Assembly: GCA_045661205.1 (NCBI GenBank)
Contig: JAZRFE010000033.1
Location: 1-60,338, forward strand
Length of the DNA: 60,338 nucleotides
Reading direction: 5' to 3'
Source: HGM04593 sp045661205
Lineage (GTDB): Bacteria > Bacteroidota > Bacteroidia > Bacteroidales > Bacteroidaceae
A program made the translations under genes and the position numbers. The notes below the pieces were generated by a model, which had not been told where the DNA came from, made no database searches, and saw only the letters and a program-made list of their open reading frames with translations. Below, in pieces: positions 34,353-42,852 of this stretch. Position 1 is the first letter of the stretch. The number at the start of each line of letters is the position of its first letter.

Positions 34353-35630
34353 ATGCAAGTGAAAAAGTTCATATACGCATTCATTTTCGGTATTGCACTA
34401 TGCGGCTGTAACGAAAGTTTCACAGGACTCGACTACATCAAACCCATCGATCCTGACAACCCTCCCTCGGAGATAACCTCGGACAAGATACCCATCATGA
34501 CCGCCGTACACGACCCCTTCTACATGACAGTGTCGCGTGGAGTAGGTGCGTTCGATAACGAAGAGTGGAAAAAATCGCAGGCAACATTCTATGTATACTC
34601 TTTTCTTACCAACAACTACAAGTACAGCGGTAAGATAGACTACACATCAAGATACACAGTAGAGTCGGCCAACCAGACCGAGCCTATGCAGTGTCTCATA
34701 GACGGCAAAGATGGAAAGGGTGCACCCACCTACATCCACGAGAACAACATGCTCGCCTTCAAAGAAAATTCCGAGTACTTTTACAGCCAGAACTTTCAGG
34801 ACTACAAATACAACTTCTTCACCTACCACATAGACAATGCCAAAGGAGGTATTCCTGTACGTCAAAAGGACAAGATATACATGGACATAAAAATTGATGG
34901 AACACAGGACATCATTTCAGGTATTGCCCTCCCCACAGAAAAGCAGTTGGACGAATGCTCCAACAACTTCGGAGGCGAGGAGGACAAATGGTTCCTGAGC
35001 AACGTCCTCAACGGCGAGTTGCTCTACTCCACCATGTCGGGTCACCGTAAGTTCTTCCCCGTATTCGACATAAAGCACGAACTTTCATACTTCACCTTCA
35101 AGATGCGCGGCGACGAAACGATGAGTGCTCCCCTTTATGTAAAAGACATATACGTAAAGGCACACACCGACTGGCGATTTACCGTAGCGGCGGACAACTT
35201 AGACGAGGTAGGTCTTTCGATACCCGAAGGAAAAACCGAGAAATTGGAAATTCTTCACTTGTGCGACGTAGCTAAACCCGGCGAAACACTCGACGGCACA
35301 AAAAACTGGATGGAATATACCGATGTACTGCTTACAGCCGAGGACACCGAGTTCCGTTCCATTGGTAGCGGTATGCTGCTCCCTCCCCGCGAGCGATACG
35401 ACCTGTATATCGTGTGTGAATCGACCACTCAGGATGGCAAAAAACGTACATACAAAGCACGCTACAACTTACAGTTGGAAGATGGACAGACATTCGAGGC
35501 AGGAACCCACTACACCATCAACATGCACGTATATGGTTACCAGCAGATTGATATGTACCTGGGCAACATGAAGTGGAAACTTGCAAGCGAAATCATCATC
35601 GACGAAGATGACATTTTGGATATAGAATAA
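34353..35630 (+). CDS. Fimbrillin family lipoprotein 1 (fimbrial operon gene 3)
   Basis: A 425-residue pilin-like lipoprotein: signal MQVKKFIYAFIFGIALCGC, lipobox Cys19. A candidate maturation site Ser61-Arg62-Gly63 (TVSRGVG) starts the mature domain. The body shows fimbrillin motifs (NNFGG, GELLYSTMSGHRKFFPVFDIKHELSYFTFKM) and a C-terminal GTHYTINMHVYGYQQIDMYLG...W..., the typical fimbrillin end and predicted donor strand. In type V pili such proteins reach the outer membrane as lipoproteins, are cut after an Arg and polymerise. The longest of the four pilins, without the codon bias of genes 4-5, so perhaps a minor or tip subunit. Confidence 0.75.
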   Translation: MQVKKFIYAFIFGIALCGCNESFTGLDYIKPIDPDNPPSEITSDKIPIMTAVHDPFYMTVSRGVGAFDNEEWKKSQATFYVYSFLTNNYKYSGKIDYTSRYTVESANQTEPMQCLIDGKDGKGAPTYIHENNMLAFKENSEYFYSQNFQDYKYNFFTYHIDNAKGGIPVRQKDKIYMDIKIDGTQDIISGIALPTEKQLDECSNNFGGEEDKWFLSNVLNGELLYSTMSGHRKFFPVFDIKHELSYFTFKMRGDETMSAPLYVKDIYVKAHTDWRFTVAADNLDEVGLSIPEGKTEKLEILHLCDVAKPGETLDGTKNWMEYTDVLLTAEDTEFRSIGSGMLLPPRERYDLYIVCESTTQDGKKRTYKARYNLQLEDGQTFEAGTHYTINMHVYGYQQIDMYLGNMKWKLASEIIIDEDDILDIE

Positions 35631-35674
35631 ATGAGAAATTAAATAAATTTATGTTTAACTTAAACAACTTAATT

Positions 35675-36856
35675 ATGAAAAAATCATTAATGTTTGCTGC
35701 TATTCTCGCAGCAGGTTTTATGGCAAGTTGTTCAAACGAGGACAAATCGTTTGAGGGTGCAAACAACGATGCTGACAGACAGCCTATCTTGTTCACAATG
35801 AACAACGGTGCTGTTAAGGTAACCACCAGAGGTACAGGTGCAGTAGGTGACATCGCAGGCTCAACCAACGTATGGCGCAGCGAGAAAATCTACGTTTCTA
35901 TGTTCTACCAGAACACACTTGAGTACACAGAAGACCAGATGGAGGAGACAGGTATCATCTTCCAGAACGAAGAGCTCACAGCTCCCGCTTCAACAGCAGC
36001 ATCTAACAGCGGTGTTGCCGAGTATGCTGGTTACAAGTACTACCCTCAGCAGAACAACCACGACTTCTTCGCTTACCACATCAGCGACGCAGCTGACAAG
36101 GATGCATTGAACGAGTTGGTAAATATTCAGGAGAAAGTGGCTACACTCGATGTTGAGATCGACGGTTCACAGGACCTCATGGTTGCTAAAGCAGACATGA
36201 CAGCAGAACAGAGAGTTGATTGGACAACTAAATTGGCTGATGAGAACAACGCAGACAAAGCAGACCGTTATTACAGCGCATTCTCAGCTCGTAGAGGTGT
36301 TCAGCCCCACTTCCAGTTCGAGCACCTTCTCTCTCGTTTCGTGTTCAACGTAATCCCCACACCCAGCTCTAAGGACCTCGTAACCATCGAGTCTATCGCT
36401 GTAACAAATGCTAAGACAAACGCAACAATGGTTGTAGCTTACACCGAGAAACCCGAGCAGCTTCTTATCCCCGCAGATGAGAACGAGGCTAACACAGTTT
36501 ACCTCAAAGAGAGCAAAGCGGGCGAGACAGAGGCTAACATTCTTCAGACTCTTACTCCCAAAACATACTCTGAGAAAACTCGCGTAGGTGAGAGCTTGTT
36601 GCTCATGCCCCAGAACGAGTACGACCTCGTTATCACAATGTCACAGGTAACACCCGAGGGCAAAACTTACACATTCCCCTACACATACAAAATGACTCCC
36701 GAGAAGAGCCAGGTTGATGCTTTCAAAGCAGGTAACCAGTACAACGTAAACTTCACAGTATACGGTATCGAGGAGATCAAGATCGACGTAACACTCACTC
36801 CCTGGGTAATAGGTGGTGACATCAACATCGACAACGACGAGGAAGACGAGAACTAA
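35675..36856 (+). CDS. Fimbrillin family lipoprotein 2, probable major pilin (fimbrial operon gene 4)
   Basis: A 393-residue fimbrillin: signal MKKSLMFAAILAAGFMASC (Cys19) and predicted cleavage after Arg52 in VTTRGTGAVGD. The middle has YYPQQNNHDFFAYHISDAAD and HFQFEHLLSRFVFNVIP. The C-terminus is NQYNVNFTVYGIEEIKIDVTLTPWVIGGDINIDN with an acidic end. Codon use differs from most neighbours: many GCT, GGT, CGT and CTC codons, like the Fe-S scaffold gene at 59550, suggesting very high expression. A 44-base AT-rich leader precedes it. I start at 35675, where the signal peptide begins, not at the in-frame ATG 35651. Confidence 0.82.
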   Translation: MKKSLMFAAILAAGFMASCSNEDKSFEGANNDADRQPILFTMNNGAVKVTTRGTGAVGDIAGSTNVWRSEKIYVSMFYQNTLEYTEDQMEETGIIFQNEELTAPASTAASNSGVAEYAGYKYYPQQNNHDFFAYHISDAADKDALNELVNIQEKVATLDVEIDGSQDLMVAKADMTAEQRVDWTTKLADENNADKADRYYSAFSARRGVQPHFQFEHLLSRFVFNVIPTPSSKDLVTIESIAVTNAKTNATMVVAYTEKPEQLLIPADENEANTVYLKESKAGETEANILQTLTPKTYSEKTRVGESLLLMPQNEYDLVITMSQVTPEGKTYTFPYTYKMTPEKSQVDAFKAGNQYNVNFTVYGIEEIKIDVTLTPWVIGGDINIDNDEEDEN

Positions 36857-36890
36857 TCATATATAATTAACTATCACACAACAAGAACCA

Positions 36891-38081
36891 ATGAAAGAAA
36901 AATTATATATTCTTTTAGTAGTTATAGCTTCTTCTTTTTTGGCAGGTTGTAGCAACGACTCTGACTCTCTCTCTATCAAAGGTGAGAGCCTTTCTGAAAC
37001 GCCTATTTTGTTGCAGAGTGACAGCAAATTTTTCTCTGTAAACACCAGAGCATCCATCGACGCCATTGAGAGCATCGATACACTTGGTATGTTCTGTGTA
37101 GCTCGTGAGAAGACCGGAGTTCACGGCTCTGACGAGGCACAGGATGTAAACTGGATGCAGGTTCTCGAGAACACTACCGAGAACTACGGTTTCACCACAA
37201 ACGGTATCTACTGGGAGAACCTCAAGTTTACTCCCGCTGCTACCGAGGATGGCAGAACCGAGCTGAAGGCGTACGAGGGTGAAGAGTATGTAGGATACTT
37301 CCCTATCACCAACTGGTATGGATATGATTTCTACACCTACTACCCCTACAAAGAGGAGTATGTTCAGGCAAGCGATTCGTTGGCAGTGGACTTCACTATC
37401 GACGGTACAGTTGACGTAATCTGGGGCCGTTCAACCAAAGTAGCCGACCCCTACGCTTACAGCTCACGCTACGTAAAAGCGATGAACATCAAGAAGATAC
37501 CTATGACTTTGAACCACTGTACCACACAGTTCCGTTTCTTCCTCCTGCCCGCAGAGATGAGAGAGGACTCTGTTGTAGATCCCGATAAGGTACAGAACCT
37601 TTCACTCAAGGAGATCAAGATGTTGGATGAGTCACCAAATGTACGCATGACATTGGCAAGCATCAACAACGATGAGTGTGTTGGTACAATCTACCCCAAC
37701 GGCGAAGAGACCACAGACTTCATCTTGATGGACAAAGACGGCAATGCAGTATCAGAGAACCCCGTTCCCGTACCCTACAAAGAGGTGGATGGCAAAATCT
37801 ATGCTGACACAGCACGCATTGGCGACTGCATCATGGTGTGCCCTGGCAAGACCGAATACTTTATGTCTATGTGCATGTGCGATAGCGACAACCCCGAGAA
37901 CGAGTACCGTTCAGAGAAACGTATCTCTATCAAAGCATCAGACAATTCGGCATTCAAGCCCGGTTACATCTACAACATCTACATCACCATCAACGGTGTG
38001 TCATTTGTTAGCATGGATGCAACTCTCCAGGAGTGGACAAATGCAGAAGACGATCCCTCTTTGAAATTTGAAATTTACTAA
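36891..38081 (+). CDS. Fimbrillin family lipoprotein 3 (fimbrial operon gene 5)
   Basis: A 396-residue fimbrillin: signal MKEKLYILLVVIASSFLAGC (Cys20), predicted maturation Arg53 in SVNTRASIDAIES, then IDTLGMFCVA, a strand seen early in mature pilins. Further motifs are YDFYTYYPYKEEY and MTLNHCTTQFRFFL. The C-terminus is YIYNIYITINGVSFVSMDATLQEW followed by a short end. Codon use shares the expression bias of gene 4, though less strongly. It is probably a second abundant shaft subunit or alternative major pilin. 34 bases after gene 4. Confidence 0.8.
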   Translation: MKEKLYILLVVIASSFLAGCSNDSDSLSIKGESLSETPILLQSDSKFFSVNTRASIDAIESIDTLGMFCVAREKTGVHGSDEAQDVNWMQVLENTTENYGFTTNGIYWENLKFTPAATEDGRTELKAYEGEEYVGYFPITNWYGYDFYTYYPYKEEYVQASDSLAVDFTIDGTVDVIWGRSTKVADPYAYSSRYVKAMNIKKIPMTLNHCTTQFRFFLLPAEMREDSVVDPDKVQNLSLKEIKMLDESPNVRMTLASINNDECVGTIYPNGEETTDFILMDKDGNAVSENPVPVPYKEVDGKIYADTARIGDCIMVCPGKTEYFMSMCMCDSDNPENEYRSEKRISIKASDNSAFKPGYIYNIYITINGVSFVSMDATLQEWTNAEDDPSLKFEIY

Positions 38082-38106
38082 AACAGGATTTATAAAAATC
38101 TAAGTA

Positions 38107-39048
38107 ATGCTTAAAAAAATATTGATATTAGAAGCACTGCTGTCAATATTCTTAATCAGTTGTACAAACTCCGACTCGGACGGCTTTATGCCGTCCGGTC
38201 AGGAGGTTTGTATCAACTTCACAGCAAAGCCCCAAAGTGATTACAGTATCAACGTAGGCACTCGCGGAGCAACAGAAATAAACGTAGGAATATTCGGAGT
38301 GGCCGCTACCGACAGCGACTCTCTGCTCGATATTCTGACAGGCGTGACAGAAAACTCTTTCTGCCACAACCTGTACAATGCCGAATTTACAGGCTCACTC
38401 CCCGGCGGACTGATATCAGCCGAAGGATTGAAACACGTATTCCCACTTGAGGAAAACAGCGCAATAGCAGCATACGCCTATTCGCCCTACTGCGACGTAG
38501 AGCCACTGATAGGCGACACATCGTGCTACATCGCCATCGATGCAGCAGCCAACCAATTCAGAACAGACTATCTTTACACAGGGAAAGTCTTTAAAAGCAA
38601 GATGGAATACAGAGAGGATGAAACATTCGCTCTGCCCTTCATGCACGCATTCGCGAACATAGAAATGACATTCCAGAGCACAGGCTTCATCGACCTTGAA
38701 ATCGACACCTTGATGCTGATGACCAACCACAACGGCAAAGGACTTCTCGACATCAAGACCGGAACAATGATACCCGACGACGAAGGTTACGCCGACACTC
38801 TACCACATAAAACCAATCTGCTCGAAGAACCCATAATATTGGACTACAATACCCCGCTGAGCAAGATGGAAATATATTTTCCACCGTCGATACACCTCGA
38901 CAGCATACGCCTTGTCGGTAGCAAAAACAGAATTAGTTTTGACAAGACATTTGCCATACCCCACCAGCCCGACAGTGCACAATATGCCAAAGGCAAGAAA
39001 TACAGCATGACATTCGAAGCAGCCACAAAATACTTTCAAAGCGAGTGA
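38107..39048 (+). CDS. Fimbrillin family lipoprotein 4, shortened C-terminus (fimbrial operon gene 6)
   Basis: A 313-residue fimbrillin-like lipoprotein: signal MLKKILILEALLSIFLISC (Cys19) and predicted site Arg53 in NVGTRGATEINVGIFGVA. It has the fimbrillin core (HVFPLEENSAIAAYAYSPYC, LPFMHAFANIEMTF). It is about 80 residues shorter than genes 4-5 and ends KKYSMTFEAATKYFQSE: the conserved Tyr-strand is present, but the following Trp-containing segment and acidic tail are missing. This suggests a specialised capping or anchor-proximal subunit; that role is inference. Ordinary codon use. Confidence 0.7.
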   Translation: MLKKILILEALLSIFLISCTNSDSDGFMPSGQEVCINFTAKPQSDYSINVGTRGATEINVGIFGVAATDSDSLLDILTGVTENSFCHNLYNAEFTGSLPGGLISAEGLKHVFPLEENSAIAAYAYSPYCDVEPLIGDTSCYIAIDAAANQFRTDYLYTGKVFKSKMEYREDETFALPFMHAFANIEMTFQSTGFIDLEIDTLMLMTNHNGKGLLDIKTGTMIPDDEGYADTLPHKTNLLEEPIILDYNTPLSKMEIYFPPSIHLDSIRLVGSKNRISFDKTFAIPHQPDSAQYAKGKKYSMTFEAATKYFQSE

Positions 39049-39133
39049 TAAGATAAAGCCTCCGAGAAAGAGAGTGTCAGCCGAGAAGAGCCCCCGAAAC
39101 AGAATAAATACACAAATATAAAATAGCATAGTA

Positions 39134-39679
39134 GTGATAAAAAAACTATTCATAGCAATACTGTTCATGTTCTTTGCCCTGCAAATGAACGCACAAATGG
39201 TAGCCGTCAAGAGCGACCTTGTAAAATTAGGTGCAACAATACCCAATTTAGGAGTCGAGCTTGTTGTTGGCAACAAGACCACCTTGGGGCTTGACATCAT
39301 GGGTGCACACGACGCATGGTGGAGTGAATACTCACGCATGATAGCAATAGCTCCCAATATGAAATATTGGATAAGCGGCCGTCCCATGACACGACAGTTC
39401 ATAGGAATCTCGGCCCACGTTGCCAACTACAACCTATATGTAGGCAACGAGGTGTTTCAAGGAAACAGCGCAGCCCTGGGAGTGATAGGAGGCCATGTGT
39501 TCAACCTCTCGTCGCGATGGAACATTGAACTGTGCGGAGGCCTAAGCCTGATGGGTTATCGCCAGAAGTATTACTATCGTGGCGACAACTACGACAACGG
39601 CTACATGGACAAGACAAACGATTGGGGAGTGATGCTCTTCCCCAAACTTGAGCTATCTGTTTCGTACATAATAAATTGA
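39134..39679 (+). CDS. DUF3575 protein, GTG start (fimbrial operon gene 7)
   Basis: A 181-residue exported protein: signal (V/M)IKKLFIAILFMFFALQMNA, then a DUF3575 domain, MVAVKSDLVKLGATIPNLGVELVVGNKTTLGLD, IAPNMKYWISGRPMTRQFIGI, and a terminal KLELSVSYIIN with aromatic ends typical of barrel strands. The start is GTG at 39134; the first in-frame ATG would remove half of the signal peptide. The usual size for DUF3575 genes in fimbrial loci. It is preceded by the largest gap in the operon (85 bases), which shows no clear -7 box. Confidence 0.78.
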   Translation: MIKKLFIAILFMFFALQMNAQMVAVKSDLVKLGATIPNLGVELVVGNKTTLGLDIMGAHDAWWSEYSRMIAIAPNMKYWISGRPMTRQFIGISAHVANYNLYVGNEVFQGNSAALGVIGGHVFNLSSRWNIELCGGLSLMGYRQKYYYRGDNYDNGYMDKTNDWGVMLFPKLELSVSYIIN

Positions 39680-39699
39680 TATAATAGACCAAAGCCAAT

Positions 39700-42600
39700 A
39701 TGAACAAGTTGTTACATATAAATAGATATATACTCCGTTTCTCGTTGCTGTTGCTGGTGCTCTTTGCTGCGGGCAATATGTTGCATGCACAATCGGGAAC
39801 GATGAATCGCACCTACAATCTGGAAATTGATTTTACAGCCGAAGATGAGACGAAATACAAAGATATATACGAAAATGAGGTGTACATTTGGAGTTTCGCA
39901 TACGAGGAAGATGCAAAAGCTGCCGAGAGCATGCTCAACAGCGAGCACAATCCAAATAAAGTGAGAAAATCCATATCTGGAAATAAAGGAATACATGCAA
40001 AAGAATTTGGCGAATTCACAATAAAAGTAAGGTCTGACGGATATATACTTATATGGATAGACAACCTTAATTACAAATCTAGAATTATAACTGTAGAACG
40101 TGCTGGAAAAAGCGAGAAAATAATAATTGAAAACAATGTAGGAAAAGAAGAAACTACAACCCAAGAAAACAAAGATAAAATCGAATATGATACGCTTAAA
40201 GATGAGCACGGGAAGCCCCTTCTTGACAGAGAGGGAAATCCTATTTTACGACTTCGCTTATCAGCAAATGCTAATGCTAAAGCTATTACCGGTAAGCGTA
40301 CAGATATCAACACAAGTAAAGAGGTAAATGGTGTTGTTACCAGCCGCATGGACTTTTATATCCCTTACCGAACAACATCCAACATACGTGTAGTGGTGCA
40401 ACCCATGTGGTTCGACCGCGCCGACTTCTCCGACGAGGAAAGCGACACTGTATTCTCGTATGGAAAAACTTTCTACCACGACAAGGTGGAATATAAGTTC
40501 ACTCAAAAGCGCAGAATGGCGTTCGACCTAAAGAACGACTCTCTGCACCGCTACTGCATGTCTGTTGCCAACCAACGTGTATACGACTTAAAAGGAAGAG
40601 ATTCCATATGTTCGAATATCTCATTCGACAAAACCTCGGACACCATACATGTATTTGTGCTCGACACAGTGTCGGGATTCGACCCGGACTATTCCCACCC
40701 CTACCCCTTTGGCGCGGTGGTGAACATATACGACTATAATGCCAAGGTACACTCTGTAGAAAAGAGAGGAAACGGCGAACGCAAAGTGCCGTTGAAGTTC
40801 CTCGACTTTTCGTTCAAAGAGTTTCTACCCAACGCAGCCGAGTTTGAAGTAAAACTCGAAGAGAAGCCTGTTGAAGATTCAAGGGTTGCAAAACTAAACT
40901 TTGCTAACGGCAAGGACTACCTCATAGACGACTCTGCCAATGCCGCAGGGTTGGCAGATGCTATTAATTTCGTAAAAGAACTCGGCAACGAAAGTAAATA
41001 CGACCTTATAGAAATAAATATTACCGGTATTGCATCTCCCGAGGGTGCGAGAGCATCGAACGAAGACCTTGCACGTCGTCGTGCGGCATTCTTGAGGAAC
41101 AAACTAGCCCCATATACTGATAGAGATATCCATAGCTACGCAAATGTTGCCTCATGGGAAAATGTTGCAGATACATTGAGAAGTACCGGTCACATAAAAG
41201 AGGCAGACGAAGTAAAAGCAATATGCGAAAAACACTTGGGGAACATGTCAAACCAAAGTGTTGAAATCGCAAGATTGCCATACTATGGTAATCTATTGAA
41301 AGACTCAATCCTACCCAAACTTAGAATTGTTAAGTATGACGCAATTTACAACGAGATACGCCAAAAGAAACCCGAAGAGGTAGAAAGGGAATATTACAAG
41401 AAAAAGGATACCAAATTCTCACGCGGTGAGTTTTGGTCGCTCTTCGATATTCTAAAAGATGCCCCCGCCGAGCGCGAAAGAGTAGCTCGCCACGCATTGA
41501 AGGTTACAAGAGACCCCAATGGCAAATACAACGAAGGCTATTGGGCATACGCAGCCTGTCTGTTGGCGTGTCAGTACATTGCCCGCGACACTACCGACTT
41601 CAATGTGTTGAAACCCTTCCTCGACTTTAACTTAAAGGATAGTATCTGCGATACCATAAGAGCCGGACAACCTGTTCCCATTAAGAAAAGACATTATGCC
41701 GTAAACGACACTGTAATAGAGCACGAAGTGGAGCAAGCGGTATATAAACACGACAGTATAACCCTACCTACAGGTGTGAAATTTGTAGCGAATGATGATA
41801 CAATAATCAACTTGATGAAGAAGGATACCATAAAAGCCGGCACCGACTTTTATGCAGTGGAAAATATAATATTGAAACGCGACACAGTAATCATACACGA
41901 GAAAATTAAAACCGAACAAAAAGATTTTGATAAGGAAACAAAAGAAATCATTAAATACACTAATTTCCCGGCAGTGGCAGCCAACCAGTTGATTATGGCG
42001 TTGCGTCAGAAGGACCGTTCGCGCAACAAGGATATTCCTGTGCTCGAGGCAATTACCGCATCGAACAACGAAGCGAAATACGACACACTGCTCACCTTTT
42101 CCAAGTGTCTGCGCGGAGGCTATCAGGCAGGTGGCGAATTCACTGAGTTTGAGGCTGAAAAAGTGCGCGAGATAGTATCTAGCACTTCAACAACAAACTC
42201 GGTCATCATAAAGCTGGCGATGGAAGACGAAGCCAACCTTAACACAGCAGAAGCCTTGTCGAAAAACCTGCCCGACAATGCCGTCTCAGACTATCTGATG
42301 GCTGTGATAAAACTGAGAAAGAAGGATAATGTCAAAGCAAAGATGCACTTGGCAACAAGCTTTGTGCGCGACCTGAACATGATACCCATCGCCTGCAACG
42401 ACGAGGACCTGTTAAGCCCCACCGACACCGAGAACAACACTTTTGTGGGCGGCGCACTGAAACAGTGGCAGGACACAATGCGCACCATTGTCACCATAAA
42501 GAAAGAGGCTAAGATTCCTGCACAGCCCGACAGCATTGCAACTGACAGCACTGCTGCCAATACCCCATATATCGACCCCGCTTATAAAGCACTCGAAGAG

Positions 42601-42852
42601 GAGAAAGAGCAGGCCAAACTGGACGAGAAGTACCCCTTTACATGGTATATTCGTGCTTTGGAGATGCTCGGTGACAAAGACGAGACCAACGACGAGGAGG
42701 GAAAAGAGGCGCTTATCAAATGCTTCAAAATGGACAAGAGATATACATCCATTCTTAACGCATCGTTAATTAAGGATAATAATATTAGAAAGAACGAGGA
42801 ATTAAAATCGAAACTGAAATCTATCAGAAACGAATATAACAAGAGCAAGTGA
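39700..42852 (+). CDS. Large exported protein with OmpA-like SPEG domain (fimbrial operon gene 8)
   Basis: A 1050-residue protein with a signal peptide (MNKLLHINRYILRFSLLLLVLFAAGNMLHA). Residues ~1-390 are beta-rich. At ~395-475 an OmpA-C-like segment occurs: LNFANGKDYLIDDSANAAGL, then ITGIASPEGARASNEDLARRRAAFLRNKL. The SPEG loop replaces the peptidoglycan-binding Asp of true OmpA while the Arg of NxxLAxxRA remains; this resembles DUF3868-type proteins of fimbrial loci (~450 residues), of which this may be an enlarged form. The C-terminal ~450 residues look helical, with possible TPR-like pairs. Base composition changes within the gene (AT-rich near 39830-40340, 41100-41420 and 41700-41960). 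The stop overlaps the next start. Confidence 0.65.
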   Translation: MNKLLHINRYILRFSLLLLVLFAAGNMLHAQSGTMNRTYNLEIDFTAEDETKYKDIYENEVYIWSFAYEEDAKAAESMLNSEHNPNKVRKSISGNKGIHAKEFGEFTIKVRSDGYILIWIDNLNYKSRIITVERAGKSEKIIIENNVGKEETTTQENKDKIEYDTLKDEHGKPLLDREGNPILRLRLSANANAKAITGKRTDINTSKEVNGVVTSRMDFYIPYRTTSNIRVVVQPMWFDRADFSDEESDTVFSYGKTFYHDKVEYKFTQKRRMAFDLKNDSLHRYCMSVANQRVYDLKGRDSICSNISFDKTSDTIHVFVLDTVSGFDPDYSHPYPFGAVVNIYDYNAKVHSVEKRGNGERKVPLKFLDFSFKEFLPNAAEFEVKLEEKPVEDSRVAKLNFANGKDYLIDDSANAAGLADAINFVKELGNESKYDLIEINITGIASPEGARASNEDLARRRAAFLRNKLAPYTDRDIHSYANVASWENVADTLRSTGHIKEADEVKAICEKHLGNMSNQSVEIARLPYYGNLLKDSILPKLRIVKYDAIYNEIRQKKPEEVEREYYKKKDTKFSRGEFWSLFDILKDAPAERERVARHALKVTRDPNGKYNEGYWAYAACLLACQYIARDTTDFNVLKPFLDFNLKDSICDTIRAGQPVPIKKRHYAVNDTVIEHEVEQAVYKHDSITLPTGVKFVANDDTIINLMKKDTIKAGTDFYAVENIILKRDTVIIHEKIKTEQKDFDKETKEIIKYTNFPAVAANQLIMALRQKDRSRNKDIPVLEAITASNNEAKYDTLLTFSKCLRGGYQAGGEFTEFEAEKVREIVSSTSTTNSVIIKLAMEDEANLNTAEALSKNLPDNAVSDYLMAVIKLRKKDNVKAKMHLATSFVRDLNMIPIACNDEDLLSPTDTENNTFVGGALKQWQDTMRTIVTIKKEAKIPAQPDSIATDSTAANTPYIDPAYKALEEEKEQAKLDEKYPFTWYIRALEMLGDKDETNDEEGKEALIKCFKMDKRYTSILNASLIKDNNIRKNEELKSKLKSIRNEYNKSK

